This document shows positions 1-7,730 of a DNA stretch of 64,000 nt, one piece after another (the first letter of the stretch is position 1; every line of letters starts with the position of its first letter). The stretch is from positions 3,179 to 67,178 of the forward strand of contig JAZBPX010000018.1 of assembly GCA_036351775.1 (NCBI GenBank). Direction: 5' to 3'. The DNA is from Pacificimonas sp036351775. Lineage in GTDB: Bacteria; Pseudomonadota; Alphaproteobacteria; Sphingomonadales; Sphingomonadaceae. A program made the translations under genes and the position numbers. A model generated the notes under the pieces. That model searched no databases and was not told where the DNA came from. It worked only from the letters and a program-made list of their open reading frames with translations.

Positions 1-71
1 CCTCCCCTAGAGGGAGGGGAAAAGGGTGGGCCTGCTTGCCGCAGGCGGTTGCGATTCGTGGGGCACTTTCT

Positions 72-96
72 ATATCGGACAGCGTTAGTCCGATAT
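72..96. promoter_or_regulatory. Inverted repeat over the rrf2 start codon, probable autoregulatory operator
   Basis: ATATCGGAC (72-80) and GTCCGATAT (88-96) form a perfect 9-bp inverted repeat separated by 7 nt. The right arm runs into the ATG of the Rrf2-family regulator at 95-97. Rrf2 regulators of Fe-S assembly operons commonly repress their own operon through a palindrome, so this is the obvious operator candidate. An AT-rich TCTATAT just upstream could serve as the -10, which would leave almost no 5' leader. The repeat is seen directly; its role is inferred. Confidence 0.6.
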
Positions 97-637
97 GCTA
101 CGTCTCTCGAACCTTGCCGATTATGCCGTTGTTGCTTGTACGGCCCTTGCCCGCTCCGGCGGCCGGCTGAGTGCGGCCGAACTGGCGCAGGCGACGCAGG
201 TGCCCGCGCCGACCATGGCGAAGCTGACTGGGGCGCTGACGCGCAGCGGACTGCTGACCTCTACGCGCGGCGCGGCGGGCGGTGTGATGCTGGCGCGCGC
301 CGCCGCCGATGTCAGTATGCTGGACATCATCGAGGCGGTCGACGGCCCCATCGGCCTCGTCGCCTGCACCCATAGCGGGAGCGAACCCTGCGCCCTGTCG
401 GACAGCTGCCAGGTGAAGCCGCACTGGCCGGTCATCAACGAGACGGTTCGCGGCGCGCTCGCAAGGGCCACACTGGCCGACATGCTGGGCGCGCCCGGAA
501 ATGCGGAAGCCCGCAAGACCGACCATATGGCTACTCCCACTTCTGGCCCGACTTCTGCCGAGCTCTCTGCCTCGAGCTCTGCCTCCAACTCTTCCGCGCG
601 CCCCGCCCCGCCCCCTCATGCCGAAGGAATCCGATAG
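95..637 (+). CDS. Rrf2-family Fe-S cluster assembly regulator (SUF operon)
   Basis: This is a 180-residue transcription factor of the Rrf2 family, which includes IscR and the SUF-type regulators. The N-terminus MLRLSNLADYAVV and a winged helix-turn-helix over about residues 1-75 are typical. Three cysteines, Cys91, Cys99 and Cys105, in the motif CTHSGSEPC-x5-C are the expected Fe-S ligands, so the protein probably senses cluster status. The tail after about residue 135 is Ser/Ala/Pro-rich low-complexity sequence and is longer than usual. It ends 3 nt before sufB, so it heads the suf operon, and it probably controls it through the inverted repeat at 72-96. The family assignment is firm; the sensing role is inferred from family knowledge. 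Confidence 0.92.
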   Translation: MLRLSNLADYAVVACTALARSGGRLSAAELAQATQVPAPTMAKLTGALTRSGLLTSTRGAAGGVMLARAAADVSMLDIIEAVDGPIGLVACTHSGSEPCALSDSCQVKPHWPVINETVRGALARATLADMLGAPGNAEARKTDHMATPTSGPTSAELSASSSASNSSARPAPPPHAEGIR

Positions 638-640
638 ATC

Positions 641-2149
641 ATGGCACAGAATGCCGAAGTCCTTGACAAGGACGCCCCCAAAGACGTGACGAACGCCGAG
701 GCGCTGGCCGCGGCCGAGGACGCCTCGAAGTACAAGTGGGGCTTCTCCACAGACCTCGAACAGGATTTCGCGCCCAAGGGGCTGAACGAGGATACCGTCC
801 GCTTCATCTCGGCAAAGAAGAACGAGCCGCAGTGGATGCTGGACTGGCGCCTGAAGGCGTTCCGCCTGTGGCAGCAGATGGAGAGCCCCGACTGGTCCAA
901 GCTGAACATCCCGATGATCGATTATCAGGATGCCTATTATTACGCCGAGCCGCGTGCGAAGCCGAAGCTGGACAGCCTCGATGACCTCGATCCGGCGATC
1001 CGGGAAACCTATGAGAAGCTCGGCATTCCCATCGAGGAGCAGAAGGTGCTCGCCAATGTGGAGGGCGCGCGGAAGGTCGCCGTCGACGCGGTGTTCGATT
1101 CCGTATCCGTCGCGACGACGTTCCGCGAGGAGCTGGAGAAGGCCGGCGTCATCTTCATGTCGATTTCCGAGGCGATCCGCGAACATCCGGAACTGGTGAA
1201 AAAGTATCTCGGCACGGTGGTGCCGGTGCGCGACAATTATTTCGCAGCGCTGAATTGCGCGGTCTTTTCCGACGGCACCTTCGTCTACATTCCGGAGGGC
1301 ACGCGCTGTCCGATGGAGTTGTCGACCTATTTCCGCATCAACGCGGAGAATACCGGCCAGTTCGAACGCACGCTGATCGTCGCCGAGAAGGGCAGCTATG
1401 TCAGCTACCTGGAGGGCTGCACCGCGCCGCAGCGCGATGAAAACCAGCTGCACGCCGCCGTGGTTGAGCTGGTCGCGATGGACAATGCGGAGATCAAATA
1501 TTCGACCGTCCAGAACTGGTATCCGGGCGACGAAAACGGCGTCGGCGGCATCTATAATTTCGTGACGAAGCGCGGCAACTGCCTCGGCAAGCGGTCGAAG
1601 ATTTCCTGGACGCAGGTGGAGACGGGCTCCGCGATCACGTGGAAATACCCGTCCTGCGTGCTGTCGGGAGAGGAGAGCGTCGGCGAATTCTACTCCGTCG
1701 CGCTGACCAACAACGCGCAGCAGGCCGACACCGGCACAAAAATGATTCACCTCGGCAAGAACACCCGCTCGACCATCGTGTCGAAGGGGATCAGCGCGGG
1801 CCGGTCGGAAAACACCTATCGCGGCCTCGTAAAGGTCGCGCCGACGGCGGAGGGCGTGCGGAACTTCACAGTGTGCGATTCGCTGCTGCTCGGTTCCGAC
1901 TGCGCGGCGCATACCGTGCCCTATATCGAGGTGAAGAACCCCTCGGCGCAGATCGAGCATGAGGCGACGACATCGAAAATCTCCGACGACCAGCTGTTCT
2001 ATGCCATGAGCCGCGGGCTGGATGAGGAAGAGTCGGTAGCGCTGATCGTGAACGGATTCGCGAAGGAAGTGCTGCAGCAGCTGCCGATGGAATTCGCGGT
2101 GGAAGCGCAGAAGCTGCTGGGGATTAGCCTCGAGGGGGCGGTGGGGTGA
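641..2149 (+). CDS. sufB: Fe-S cluster scaffold protein SufB
   Basis: SufB is the scaffold core of the SufBC2D complex, on which sulfur and iron are assembled into Fe-S clusters in the cytoplasm. The 502-residue length is normal. The C-terminal core holds the conserved VRNFTVCDSLLLGS motif with Cys412 and the QIEHEATTSK motif with His440, which correspond to the cluster-assembly Cys and His of E. coli SufB. It starts with an ATG 3 nt after the regulator's stop codon and is the first enzyme-complex gene of the operon. It is separated from sufC by an Imm53-like gene and two palindromic repeats, an unusual interruption. Confidence 0.98.
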   Translation: MAQNAEVLDKDAPKDVTNAEALAAAEDASKYKWGFSTDLEQDFAPKGLNEDTVRFISAKKNEPQWMLDWRLKAFRLWQQMESPDWSKLNIPMIDYQDAYYYAEPRAKPKLDSLDDLDPAIRETYEKLGIPIEEQKVLANVEGARKVAVDAVFDSVSVATTFREELEKAGVIFMSISEAIREHPELVKKYLGTVVPVRDNYFAALNCAVFSDGTFVYIPEGTRCPMELSTYFRINAENTGQFERTLIVAEKGSYVSYLEGCTAPQRDENQLHAAVVELVAMDNAEIKYSTVQNWYPGDENGVGGIYNFVTKRGNCLGKRSKISWTQVETGSAITWKYPSCVLSGEESVGEFYSVALTNNAQQADTGTKMIHLGKNTRSTIVSKGISAGRSENTYRGLVKVAPTAEGVRNFTVCDSLLLGSDCAAHTVPYIEVKNPSAQIEHEATTSKISDDQLFYAMSRGLDEEESVALIVNGFAKEVLQQLPMEFAVEAQKLLGISLEGAVG

Positions 2150-2168
2150 TTTTTGTTACCCCCAATCT

Positions 2169-2267
2169 GTCATCCCGGCGGATGCCGGGACCCACGCCAA
2201 TTCGGCTGGCAAAGCTGAGCTGTGGGCGCACGTCATGGCGTGGGTCCCGAAACGAGTTCGGGATGAC
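2169..2267. repeat. 99-bp palindromic intergenic repeat, copy 1
   Basis: The element begins GTCATCCCGGCGGATGCCGG and ends CGAGTTCGGGATGAC, with inner arms GGGACCCACGCCA and TGGCGTGGGTCCC, so it can fold into a long hairpin. A second copy of the same total length (99 bp) lies at 2647..2745, and shorter relatives occur at 8992, 21892 and 56005. It sits between sufB and the Imm53-like gene. Such elements are common intergenic repeats in alphaproteobacteria and may act as mRNA-stabilising or attenuating hairpins. No transposase is present. Confidence 0.85.
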
Positions 2268-2296
2268 ATCTCTTTTGTGCCTTTCGGGTTCTCGCC

Positions 2297-2623
2297 GTGG
2301 CTGACGACACCTGGGCTTGGCTCCAGAGCTTCTACCGCTCCTTCTGCGACGGGGAGTGGGAGCATACCAATGGTTGCCGCATCGAGAGCCTGAACAATCC
2401 CGGCTGGGTGTTCGAGTTCGACACCTTCGGCACACCGCTGGCGAACACGCGCTTTCAGACGGTGACCAAGAACACGATCAACGACCCCGAAGGCTGGATC
2501 GACCTGCGCCGTCAGGACACGATGATCCAGGGCGCCTGCGGGCCGGAAGACCTGACCGAAACCGTGCAGCATTTCCGCGACTGGGCCGAGGCCAATCTGG
2601 CGCGGCAGCGGGGGGCGGCGTGA
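2297..2623 (+). CDS. Imm53-like protein inside the suf operon
   Basis: This 108-residue protein has the pattern I recognise as Imm53 (immunity protein 53): WLQSFYRSFCDGEWEH near residues 8-23, then ESLNNPGWVFEFD and a C-terminal GPEDLTETVQHFRDWA segment. Imm53 is a small domain first described from polymorphic-toxin loci, but many members stand alone. Here no toxin gene is nearby and the gene is flanked by two 99-bp repeats between sufB and sufC. It starts with GTG at 2297; an upstream ATG in frame is not present. Either it is a passenger carried in with the repeats or it has a housekeeping role. The family call is by motif recognition, without a search. Confidence 0.75.
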   Translation: MADDTWAWLQSFYRSFCDGEWEHTNGCRIESLNNPGWVFEFDTFGTPLANTRFQTVTKNTINDPEGWIDLRRQDTMIQGACGPEDLTETVQHFRDWAEANLARQRGAA

Positions 2624-2646
2624 TGGGAACCAGAACACGAAAACCT

Positions 2647-2745
2647 GTCATCCCGGCGAAGGCCGGGACCCACGCCATGACTTCAAGCGTCGCTGCGACG
2701 GTTACGAAGGTAACGGCGTGGGTCCCGAAACAAGTTCGGGATGAC
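2647..2745. repeat. 99-bp palindromic intergenic repeat, copy 2
   Basis: This is a second copy of the element at 2169..2267, with the same outer arms (GTCATCCCGGCG and AAGTTCGGGATGAC), the same inner CCCACGCCAT/GGCGTGGG pairing and exactly the same length. The central loop differs. The two copies flank the Imm53-like gene in direct orientation, so recombination between them would remove that gene without touching sufB or sufC. Confidence 0.85.
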
Positions 2746-2788
2746 AATGTAGGAGAGGGCCCGCCACCAAGCGGGCTGAACAACGGAT

Positions 2789-3535
2789 ATGCTTGAAATC
2801 AATGACCTGACCGCCGGTGTGGACGGCAAGACCATCCTGAACGGCCTGTCTCTAAGCCTGCCTGCGGGCGAGGTGCATGCGATCATGGGGCCGAACGGGT
2901 CGGGTAAATCGACGCTGGCCTACACGCTGTCGGGCCGTGACGGCTATGCGGTCGAGAGCGGCACCGCGACGCTCGGCGGCGAGGATCTTCTCGACATGGA
3001 GCCGCATGAGCGGGCGGCGGCTGGCCTCTATCTCGGCCTGCAATATCCGGTCGAGATCCCGGGTGTGTCGAACCTCACCTTCCTCCGCACCGCCGTGAAC
3101 GCGCAGAAGAAGGCGCGCGGCGAGGACGAGATCAGCGCGGCGGATTTCCTGCGCGCGATGCGGACGGAATCCGAAGCCTTTGACCTCTCCATGGATCACA
3201 TGAAGCGCGGCGTGAATGTCGGCTTTTCCGGCGGCGAGAAGAAGCGCAACGAGATGATCCAGATGGCGATGATCCAGCCGAAGGTCGCGGTGCTGGACGA
3301 GACCGACTCCGGCCTCGATATCGACGCGCTGCGCGTGGTGGCGGACGGCATCAACCGGCTGCGTTCACCGGACCGCTCGATCCTGCTCATCACACATTAC
3401 CAGCGCCTTCTGGATTATGTGAAGCCGGACAAGGTTCATGTGCTGAAGGCGGGCCGCATCGTCAGGACGGGCGGCCCGGAACTGGCGCACGAGCTGGAGC
3501 GCGAAGGCTATGACGCCATCGCGAAGGCCGCGTGA
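2789..3535 (+). CDS. sufC: Fe-S assembly ATPase SufC
   Basis: SufC is the ABC-type ATPase that energises the SufBC2D scaffold in the cytoplasm. It has 248 residues, the usual length. Walker A is GPNGSGKST at residues 34-42, the signature segment reads VGFSGGEKKRNEM, and Walker B is VAVLDETDSGLDID, the SufC-specific form. The first gene of the contiguous sufC-to-sufA block, it starts at ATG 2789 and its TGA overlaps the GTG start of the following membrane-protein gene (GTGA), so translation is probably coupled. Confidence 0.98.
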   Translation: MLEINDLTAGVDGKTILNGLSLSLPAGEVHAIMGPNGSGKSTLAYTLSGRDGYAVESGTATLGGEDLLDMEPHERAAAGLYLGLQYPVEIPGVSNLTFLRTAVNAQKKARGEDEISAADFLRAMRTESEAFDLSMDHMKRGVNVGFSGGEKKRNEMIQMAMIQPKVAVLDETDSGLDIDALRVVADGINRLRSPDRSILLITHYQRLLDYVKPDKVHVLKAGRIVRTGGPELAHELEREGYDAIAKAA

Positions 3536-4089
3536 AGGACCTGAACGCCCACTCCCTCGGCGAGCTGCGCGCCGATTTCCTCGGCACAAGCACCAACGCA
3601 ATGCCGATTGCGGGCGCGATCACTTGGGCGGCGCTCGGCATAGCGGCGCTGTTCCTCCCGGAACGGACCATCGGCACGCTCTCACTCTATATCATGGTTG
3701 CGATCATGCCGCTCGCCTTCCTGATCGAGAGAGCGCAGGGCCGGAACCTGTTCGCGGGCGGCGACAATCCGCTGGTGAAGCTGTTCCTCTCGTCAATCGC
3801 GATGATCGGCGCCATCGTTCCGCTGGTCATCGTCGCAGCGACGTCCGCCGAGCAGCCGCTTCTGATCCTGCTGGGCATGGCGATCCTCGCAGGCGTGATC
3901 TGGATTCCCTATGGCTGGGCCGCGGACGACCCCGCCGGGATGCGGCACGCCATTGGCCGCACGGTCGGCTGTTATCTCGCCTATGCCTTCGCACCGGACG
4001 CCTATGTAGGCACGGCGATATGCGCTGTTGTGGTGCTGTCCTATCTCTTCACACTGGCAACGGCGAAGACGATGGGAGAGCGTCTGTGA
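3532..4089 (+). CDS. Small integral membrane protein between sufC and sufD
   Basis: I do not firmly recognise this 185-residue protein. It has a short polar N-terminus (about 22 residues, including ELRADFLGTS) followed by five or so hydrophobic segments at roughly 24-42, 49-67, 82-105, 108-128 and 150-175. The general plan resembles the DUF7010 group of small membrane proteins, but that is a weak impression. It starts with GTG overlapping the sufC stop and ends overlapping the GTG start of sufD, so it is tightly embedded in the operon. A membrane protein is not a standard SUF component; a role in anchoring the complex or in metal handling is possible but not shown. Confidence 0.75.
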   Translation: MKDLNAHSLGELRADFLGTSTNAMPIAGAITWAALGIAALFLPERTIGTLSLYIMVAIMPLAFLIERAQGRNLFAGGDNPLVKLFLSSIAMIGAIVPLVIVAATSAEQPLLILLGMAILAGVIWIPYGWAADDPAGMRHAIGRTVGCYLAYAFAPDAYVGTAICAVVVLSYLFTLATAKTMGERL

Positions 4090-4841
4090 CCGTTCGCCCC
4101 ACCAAGAAGAACGAGGCCTGGCGCTATGCCGACTTTGGCGCGCTCGGTGAGCATTGGCCGGAGACGGCGGATGGCTGGCGCGCGGTCGATGTGGCGGCCG
4201 GCGAGACGCAGCGCGATACGCTGAGAATGATGCCGGACGCAGCGCTGGTGTCGGACGTGGACCGGGTGAAGGTCACCATCGGCGCGGGCGGGCGCTATGA
4301 GCTGTTCGCGCTGGCCGCGCGCTCCCGCTACGGCCGGCTGGAGATCGAAGCCGACCTGGCCCAGGGCGCACATTTCGAGTTTGGCGGCGCGATCATCGGC
4401 GCGGGGCGCTCCACCAATGAATTCATCGTGCGGGTGAACCATCTGGAGCCGAACGGCACGTCGAACCAGACCGTCCGCTCCGTGCTGGCGGACAAGGCGG
4501 TGGGCAGCTTCCTCGGCAAGGTGCACGTCGCGCGCGCCGCGCAGAAGACTGACGGGTCGCAGTCCGCCAAGGCGATGCTGCTGGACCGCACGGCGACGGC
4601 GAACCTGAAGCCGGAGCTGGAAATCTACGCCGACGATGTGAAGTGCGCGCACGGCGCGACCGTCGGCGAGCTGGACAGGCGGGCGCTGTTCTACATGGCC
4701 TCGCGCGGGATCCCGCCGGAAATGGCAGAGCGGCTGATGCTGCAGACCTTCGTCGCGGATGCCTTTGTCGAGGTCGGCGATGACGCGGTGCGCGAGGCGC
4801 TGGAGGCGGACGCGTTGGCGGTGCTGGAGGGTCTGCGGTGA
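4086..4841 (+). CDS. sufD: Fe-S cluster assembly protein SufD
   Basis: SufD pairs with SufB in the SufBC2D scaffold and is needed for iron acquisition. The GTG at 4086 is chosen because it overlaps the preceding stop and yields the N-terminal MTVRPTKKNEAWRYADF, which matches the usual NEAWKYT motif of SufD. The protein has 251 residues, which is shorter than E. coli SufD and lacks much of the N-terminal helical domain, as is common for compact alphaproteobacterial forms. The C-terminal beta-helix shows CAHGATVGELDRRALFYMASRGI, the SufB/SufD family signature with its conserved Cys and His. Its TGA overlaps the ATG of sufS. Confidence 0.95.
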   Translation: MTVRPTKKNEAWRYADFGALGEHWPETADGWRAVDVAAGETQRDTLRMMPDAALVSDVDRVKVTIGAGGRYELFALAARSRYGRLEIEADLAQGAHFEFGGAIIGAGRSTNEFIVRVNHLEPNGTSNQTVRSVLADKAVGSFLGKVHVARAAQKTDGSQSAKAMLLDRTATANLKPELEIYADDVKCAHGATVGELDRRALFYMASRGIPPEMAERLMLQTFVADAFVEVGDDAVREALEADALAVLEGLR

Positions 4842-6118
4842 TGGATGCCGCTCACACCAAACCCGCTCAGGCTGAGCCTGTCGAAGCCGGTTCGCCCGCC
4901 CTGCGACACGCTAAGGGTGAGCGGGATTTCCAAAGCCATCGCGCGGATTTTCCGGGGCTGGCGGACGGCTGGTCCTATCTCGATTCGGCGGCGACGGCGC
5001 AGAAGCCGCAGGCGGTGATCGACGCCATCGCGCGCGCCTATGGCGACGAGTATGCCACGGTGCACCGGGGCGTTTACGAACGCTCCGCGACGATGACCGA
5101 GCGTTATGAGGCAGCGCGGGAACGAACGGCGCGGTTCATGGGCGCGGGCAATGCGAACGAAATCGTCTTCGTGCGCGGCGCGACCGAGGGCATCAACCTG
5201 ATCGCATCGAGCTGGGGCACGGCAAATATCGGCAAGGGCGACCGGATCGTGCTGTCCGCGCTCGAACATCATTCCAATATCGTGCCGTGGCAGATGCTGG
5301 CGGAGCGGGTCGGCGCGGAGATCCTCGTCGCGCCGCTGACCGATGACCACCGGATCGACGAGGATGCGCTGATCGCCATGCTGGACGAGCGGGTGAAGCT
5401 GGTTGCGCTGGCGCATGTGTCGAACGTCCTTGGCAGCATTGTCGATGGAAGGCGTATCGCGGATGCGGCGCACAAGGTCGGCGCGATGCTGCTTCTTGAT
5501 GGCTGCCAGGCCGCGCCCCGCATTCCCGTCGATGTGAGCGCGCTGGATGCGGATTTCTACGTCTGGTCGGGGCACAAGCTGTACGGACCGACCGGAATCG
5601 GCGTTCTCTATGCGAAAGCTGACCTGCTGAGCGACATGGCCCCCTACCAAGGCGGCGGATCGATGATCGAGACGGTCAGCTGGGACGGCACGACCTACGC
5701 CCCCGCCCCGCAGCGGTTCGAGGCCGGCACGCCGCATATCGTCGGCGCGGTCGGGCTCCACGCCGCCATCGACTATGTGGACGGGATCGGCATCGAAGCG
5801 ATCGACCGGCATGAGCGGGCACTGGCGACGGCGGCACGCGAGGCGCTGCACGGCATCAACTCGCTGACCCTGTTCGGGCCGGCGGACGGGACCGGCATCC
5901 TCTCTTTCGCGATGGAGGGGGTTCACCCGCACGATATCGGCACCATCTTGGATGAAGAGAGCGTTGCCATCCGCGCCGGGCACCATTGCTGCCAGCCGCT
6001 GATGCAGACGCTGGGCGTGCCCGCGACGGCGCGCGCGAGCTTCGGGATCTACAACGGCCCGGAAGACGTTGAAAAACTGGTGAAGGGCCTGATACGGGTC
6101 CAAAGGATATTCGGATGA
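4841..6118 (+). CDS. sufS: Cysteine desulfurase SufS
   Basis: SufS is the PLP-dependent enzyme that takes sulfur from L-cysteine for cluster assembly. It has 425 residues from the ATG at 4841, which overlaps the sufD stop. The PLP-binding lysine is Lys246 in SGHKLYGPTG, and the persulfide cysteine is Cys383 in RAGHHCCQPLM, as in group II desulfurases. The catalytic fold starts only at about residue 29 (DFQSHRADFPGL). Residues 8-28 are encoded by a palindromic repeat that is normally intergenic, giving an unusual N-terminal extension. No later start codon in frame would remove it before the fold begins. A sulfur acceptor SufE or SufU is not encoded next to it. Confidence 0.96.
   Translation: MDAAHTKPAQAEPVEAGSPALRHAKGERDFQSHRADFPGLADGWSYLDSAATAQKPQAVIDAIARAYGDEYATVHRGVYERSATMTERYEAARERTARFMGAGNANEIVFVRGATEGINLIASSWGTANIGKGDRIVLSALEHHSNIVPWQMLAERVGAEILVAPLTDDHRIDEDALIAMLDERVKLVALAHVSNVLGSIVDGRRIADAAHKVGAMLLLDGCQAAPRIPVDVSALDADFYVWSGHKLYGPTGIGVLYAKADLLSDMAPYQGGGSMIETVSWDGTTYAPAPQRFEAGTPHIVGAVGLHAAIDYVDGIGIEAIDRHERALATAAREALHGINSLTLFGPADGTGILSFAMEGVHPHDIGTILDEESVAIRAGHHCCQPLMQTLGVPATARASFGIYNGPEDVEKLVKGLIRVQRIFG
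4862..4925. repeat. Palindromic repeat lying inside the sufS reading frame
   Basis: CCCGCTCA (4862-4869) and TGAGCGGG (4918-4925) bound a 64-bp element that contains GCTGAGCCTGTCGAAG, the well-known core of sphingomonad-type intergenic repeats. A relative with the same boundaries occurs at 45121..45221 in an intergenic stretch. Here it lies in frame near the start of sufS and encodes residues 8-28. Confidence 0.75.
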
Positions 6119-6648
6119 GCGATACGACACGGCAGCGGCCCATGGCGCCCGACCCCGCCAGCCTCGATATGCCCGATGACGACCTGACGACGACGGACCG
6201 CGCGCCGAGCGACTTCTTTTCCGGCCCCGATGCGAAGGCTGGCGGCGGCGATGCAAAAGCAGGCGCGCCGGCGGATGACCGCGGCAAGGATTATCTCGAC
6301 GGCTTCCTGAAGCAGCAGCCGAACACGCCGGTGAAGGGGATGCCGGGCGGCGAGCAGTATGAGGCGGTCGTCGAAACCCTGCGCGAAATCTACGACCCGG
6401 AAATCCCGGTGAACATCTACGACCTCGGCCTGATCTACGGCGTCGATATCGTCGAGGATCACGCGATCGTGACCATGACGCTGACGACGCCGCACTGCCC
6501 GGTCGCGGAGTCGATGCCGGCGGAGGTCGAGATCCGTGCGGGCTCGGTGCCGGGGATCGCGTCGGCGGAAGTGAACCTCGTCTGGGACCCACCGTGGGAC
6601 CCGCAGAAAATGTCCGATGAAGCGAAACTCGAACTGGGGATGCTGTGA
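6115..6648 (+). CDS. sufT: SUF-associated MIP18-family protein SufT
   Basis: The C-terminal half (about residues 80-177) is a MIP18/DUF59 domain with the motifs YDPEIPVNIYDLGLIY and TTPHCPVAESMPAEVE, whose cysteine is conserved in SufT and eukaryotic CIA2. SufT-type proteins act in Fe-S cluster maturation or transfer. The first 75 residues are a low-complexity Asp/Ala/Gly-rich extension that I cannot assign. The gene starts ATG overlapping the sufS stop (ATGA) and is followed by sufA with another overlap, a common alphaproteobacterial order. Confidence 0.9.
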   Translation: MSDTTRQRPMAPDPASLDMPDDDLTTTDRAPSDFFSGPDAKAGGGDAKAGAPADDRGKDYLDGFLKQQPNTPVKGMPGGEQYEAVVETLREIYDPEIPVNIYDLGLIYGVDIVEDHAIVTMTLTTPHCPVAESMPAEVEIRAGSVPGIASAEVNLVWDPPWDPQKMSDEAKLELGML

Positions 6649-7001
6649 TGGCCACGAAAACCCGCGAACGCCCCGCGCCGATCACCCTTAGCGAGGGTGC
6701 GGTGGCGCGCATCGATGAACTGATGACCGAAGCGCCGGACGGCACCGCGGGCGTGCGCCTGTCAACGCCGCGGCGCGGCTGTTCGGGCCTCGCCTACTCC
6801 ATCGACTATGTGGACGCGCCCGAAGCGACCGATGAGCGAATCGAGACGCCCGCCGGGCCGCTGTTCGTGGACGGCCCCTCCCTCCTCTACCTGATCGGCA
6901 GCCGGATGGACTGGAAGGAAGACGATTTCACCGCCGGGTTCGTCTTCGAAAACCCCAACGCGACGGGTGTCTGCGGCTGCGGCGAGAGCTTCACAGTTTA
7001 G
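6648..7001 (+). CDS. sufA: A-type Fe-S carrier protein SufA/IscA
   Basis: A 117-residue HesB/IscA-family protein that binds and delivers Fe-S clusters. The three conserved cysteines are present: one in RRGCSGLAY and two in the C-terminal VCGCGESF motif. The ATG at 6648 overlaps the sufT TGA; a GTG one codon upstream is a possible alternative. It is the last gene of the suf operon and is followed by a weak hairpin. Confidence 0.95.
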   Translation: MATKTRERPAPITLSEGAVARIDELMTEAPDGTAGVRLSTPRRGCSGLAYSIDYVDAPEATDERIETPAGPLFVDGPSLLYLIGSRMDWKEDDFTAGFVFENPNATGVCGCGESFTV

Positions 7002-7016
7002 TCTTGCTGGGCTGAC

Positions 7017-7037
7017 GGAAAGACAAACGTCTTTTCC
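7017..7037 (+). terminator. Possible suf operon terminator
   Basis: GGAAAGAC pairs with GTCTTTTCC around an AAAC loop, with one bulged base, and ends in CTTTTCCCCC. It lies 15 nt after the sufA stop. The stem is short and the T-run is interrupted by C, so Rho-independent termination is only plausible. The remaining stretch to 7174 contains a CCCCTCC/GGGGAGGGG-rich repeat like the one at 1-20 and no gene. Confidence 0.4.
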
Positions 7038-7174
7038 CCCTCCTTCTTGGGGAGGGGCTAGGGGAGGGGCTTTCTGCAACCGCCCTGCCTCGCCGAGGAC
7101 CACCCCGCTAGGACTAGGCAGGCAAGCTGCCAAGTCTCGCTGCCGCTCCCCGCCTCGCGGCGCGGAGGGGAAAT

Positions 7175-7687
7175 TTACCGCTTTCTTCTAAGCACCACAT
7201 AGCTCGCACCCGCGCCGCCGTCGGTCTGGTGGGCGGGGCGGATCGCGGCGATGTAGGGGCGGAGGCCCTGGCCTTCGCACCATATCGGGAAACGCTGGGA
7301 GAGAATGCCGCGCGGGGCCTCGTCGGGGCCGCGCGGCTTGCCGTGGATGACGAGGACGATGCGCGCGCCCGCGTCATAGGCGCTCTGGATACCGCGAACG
7401 AGCTTGGCGTGGGCAACGGTCTGGGTGTCGCCGTGCAGGTCGATCGTGCGGTCGGCGCGGGCCCGGCCCTTCCTGAGACGGCGGTCCCAGCCGCCATCGA
7501 GCGTGCCGTCGAGCGGCGAACGCGGAGCAGAGCGGGAGGCGGCTGGCTCGTCTGGCGCGCGGGGGCGAAGCTGCACGCGCGGCAGGGGGTTCGCGCCCGC
7601 CGCCGGTTTCGGCGTACCGAGCGGACGGACGGTCTGCGCCACCCGCTGCCACAGCGCGGCGTCCTTGGGCGGGAGTTTGTCGGCCAT
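7175..7687 (-). CDS. Smr-domain protein
   Basis: A 170-residue protein with a C-terminal Smr (small MutS-related) domain, a fold with nuclease or RNA-cleaving members. The motifs TIDLHGDTQ, a central IVLVIHGKPRG and the final GGAGASYVVLRRKR are the expected DLHG, HGxG and C-terminal strand. The N-terminal 75 residues are Pro/Arg-rich linker. It follows mltA in the same direction after 43 nt; the mltA-Smr pair is a recurrent alphaproteobacterial neighbourhood. The cellular role of stand-alone Smr proteins is poorly defined. Confidence 0.9.
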   Translation of the reverse strand: MADKLPPKDAALWQRVAQTVRPLGTPKPAAGANPLPRVQLRPRAPDEPAASRSAPRSPLDGTLDGGWDRRLRKGRARADRTIDLHGDTQTVAHAKLVRGIQSAYDAGARIVLVIHGKPRGPDEAPRGILSQRFPIWCEGQGLRPYIAAIRPAHQTDGGAGASYVVLRRKR

Positions 7688-7730
7688 GGGGCGGATATAA
7701 GTGCGCCGGTGCGGTAGTCCTAGCCGCGCA

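Noticed and set aside
98..1960. Long antisense open frame (620 residues) opposite rrf2 and sufB
   Set aside because: It is an Arg/His-rich shadow frame of GC-rich coding sequence; sufB on the plus strand is unambiguous.
2169..2745. A toxin-immunity locus around the Imm53-like gene
   Set aside because: No toxin, secretion gene or second immunity gene is present; only the isolated Imm53-like frame is seen.
4691..6745. Long antisense open frame (684 residues) opposite sufS and sufT
   Set aside because: It is a shadow of conserved plus-strand genes with no recognisable domain.
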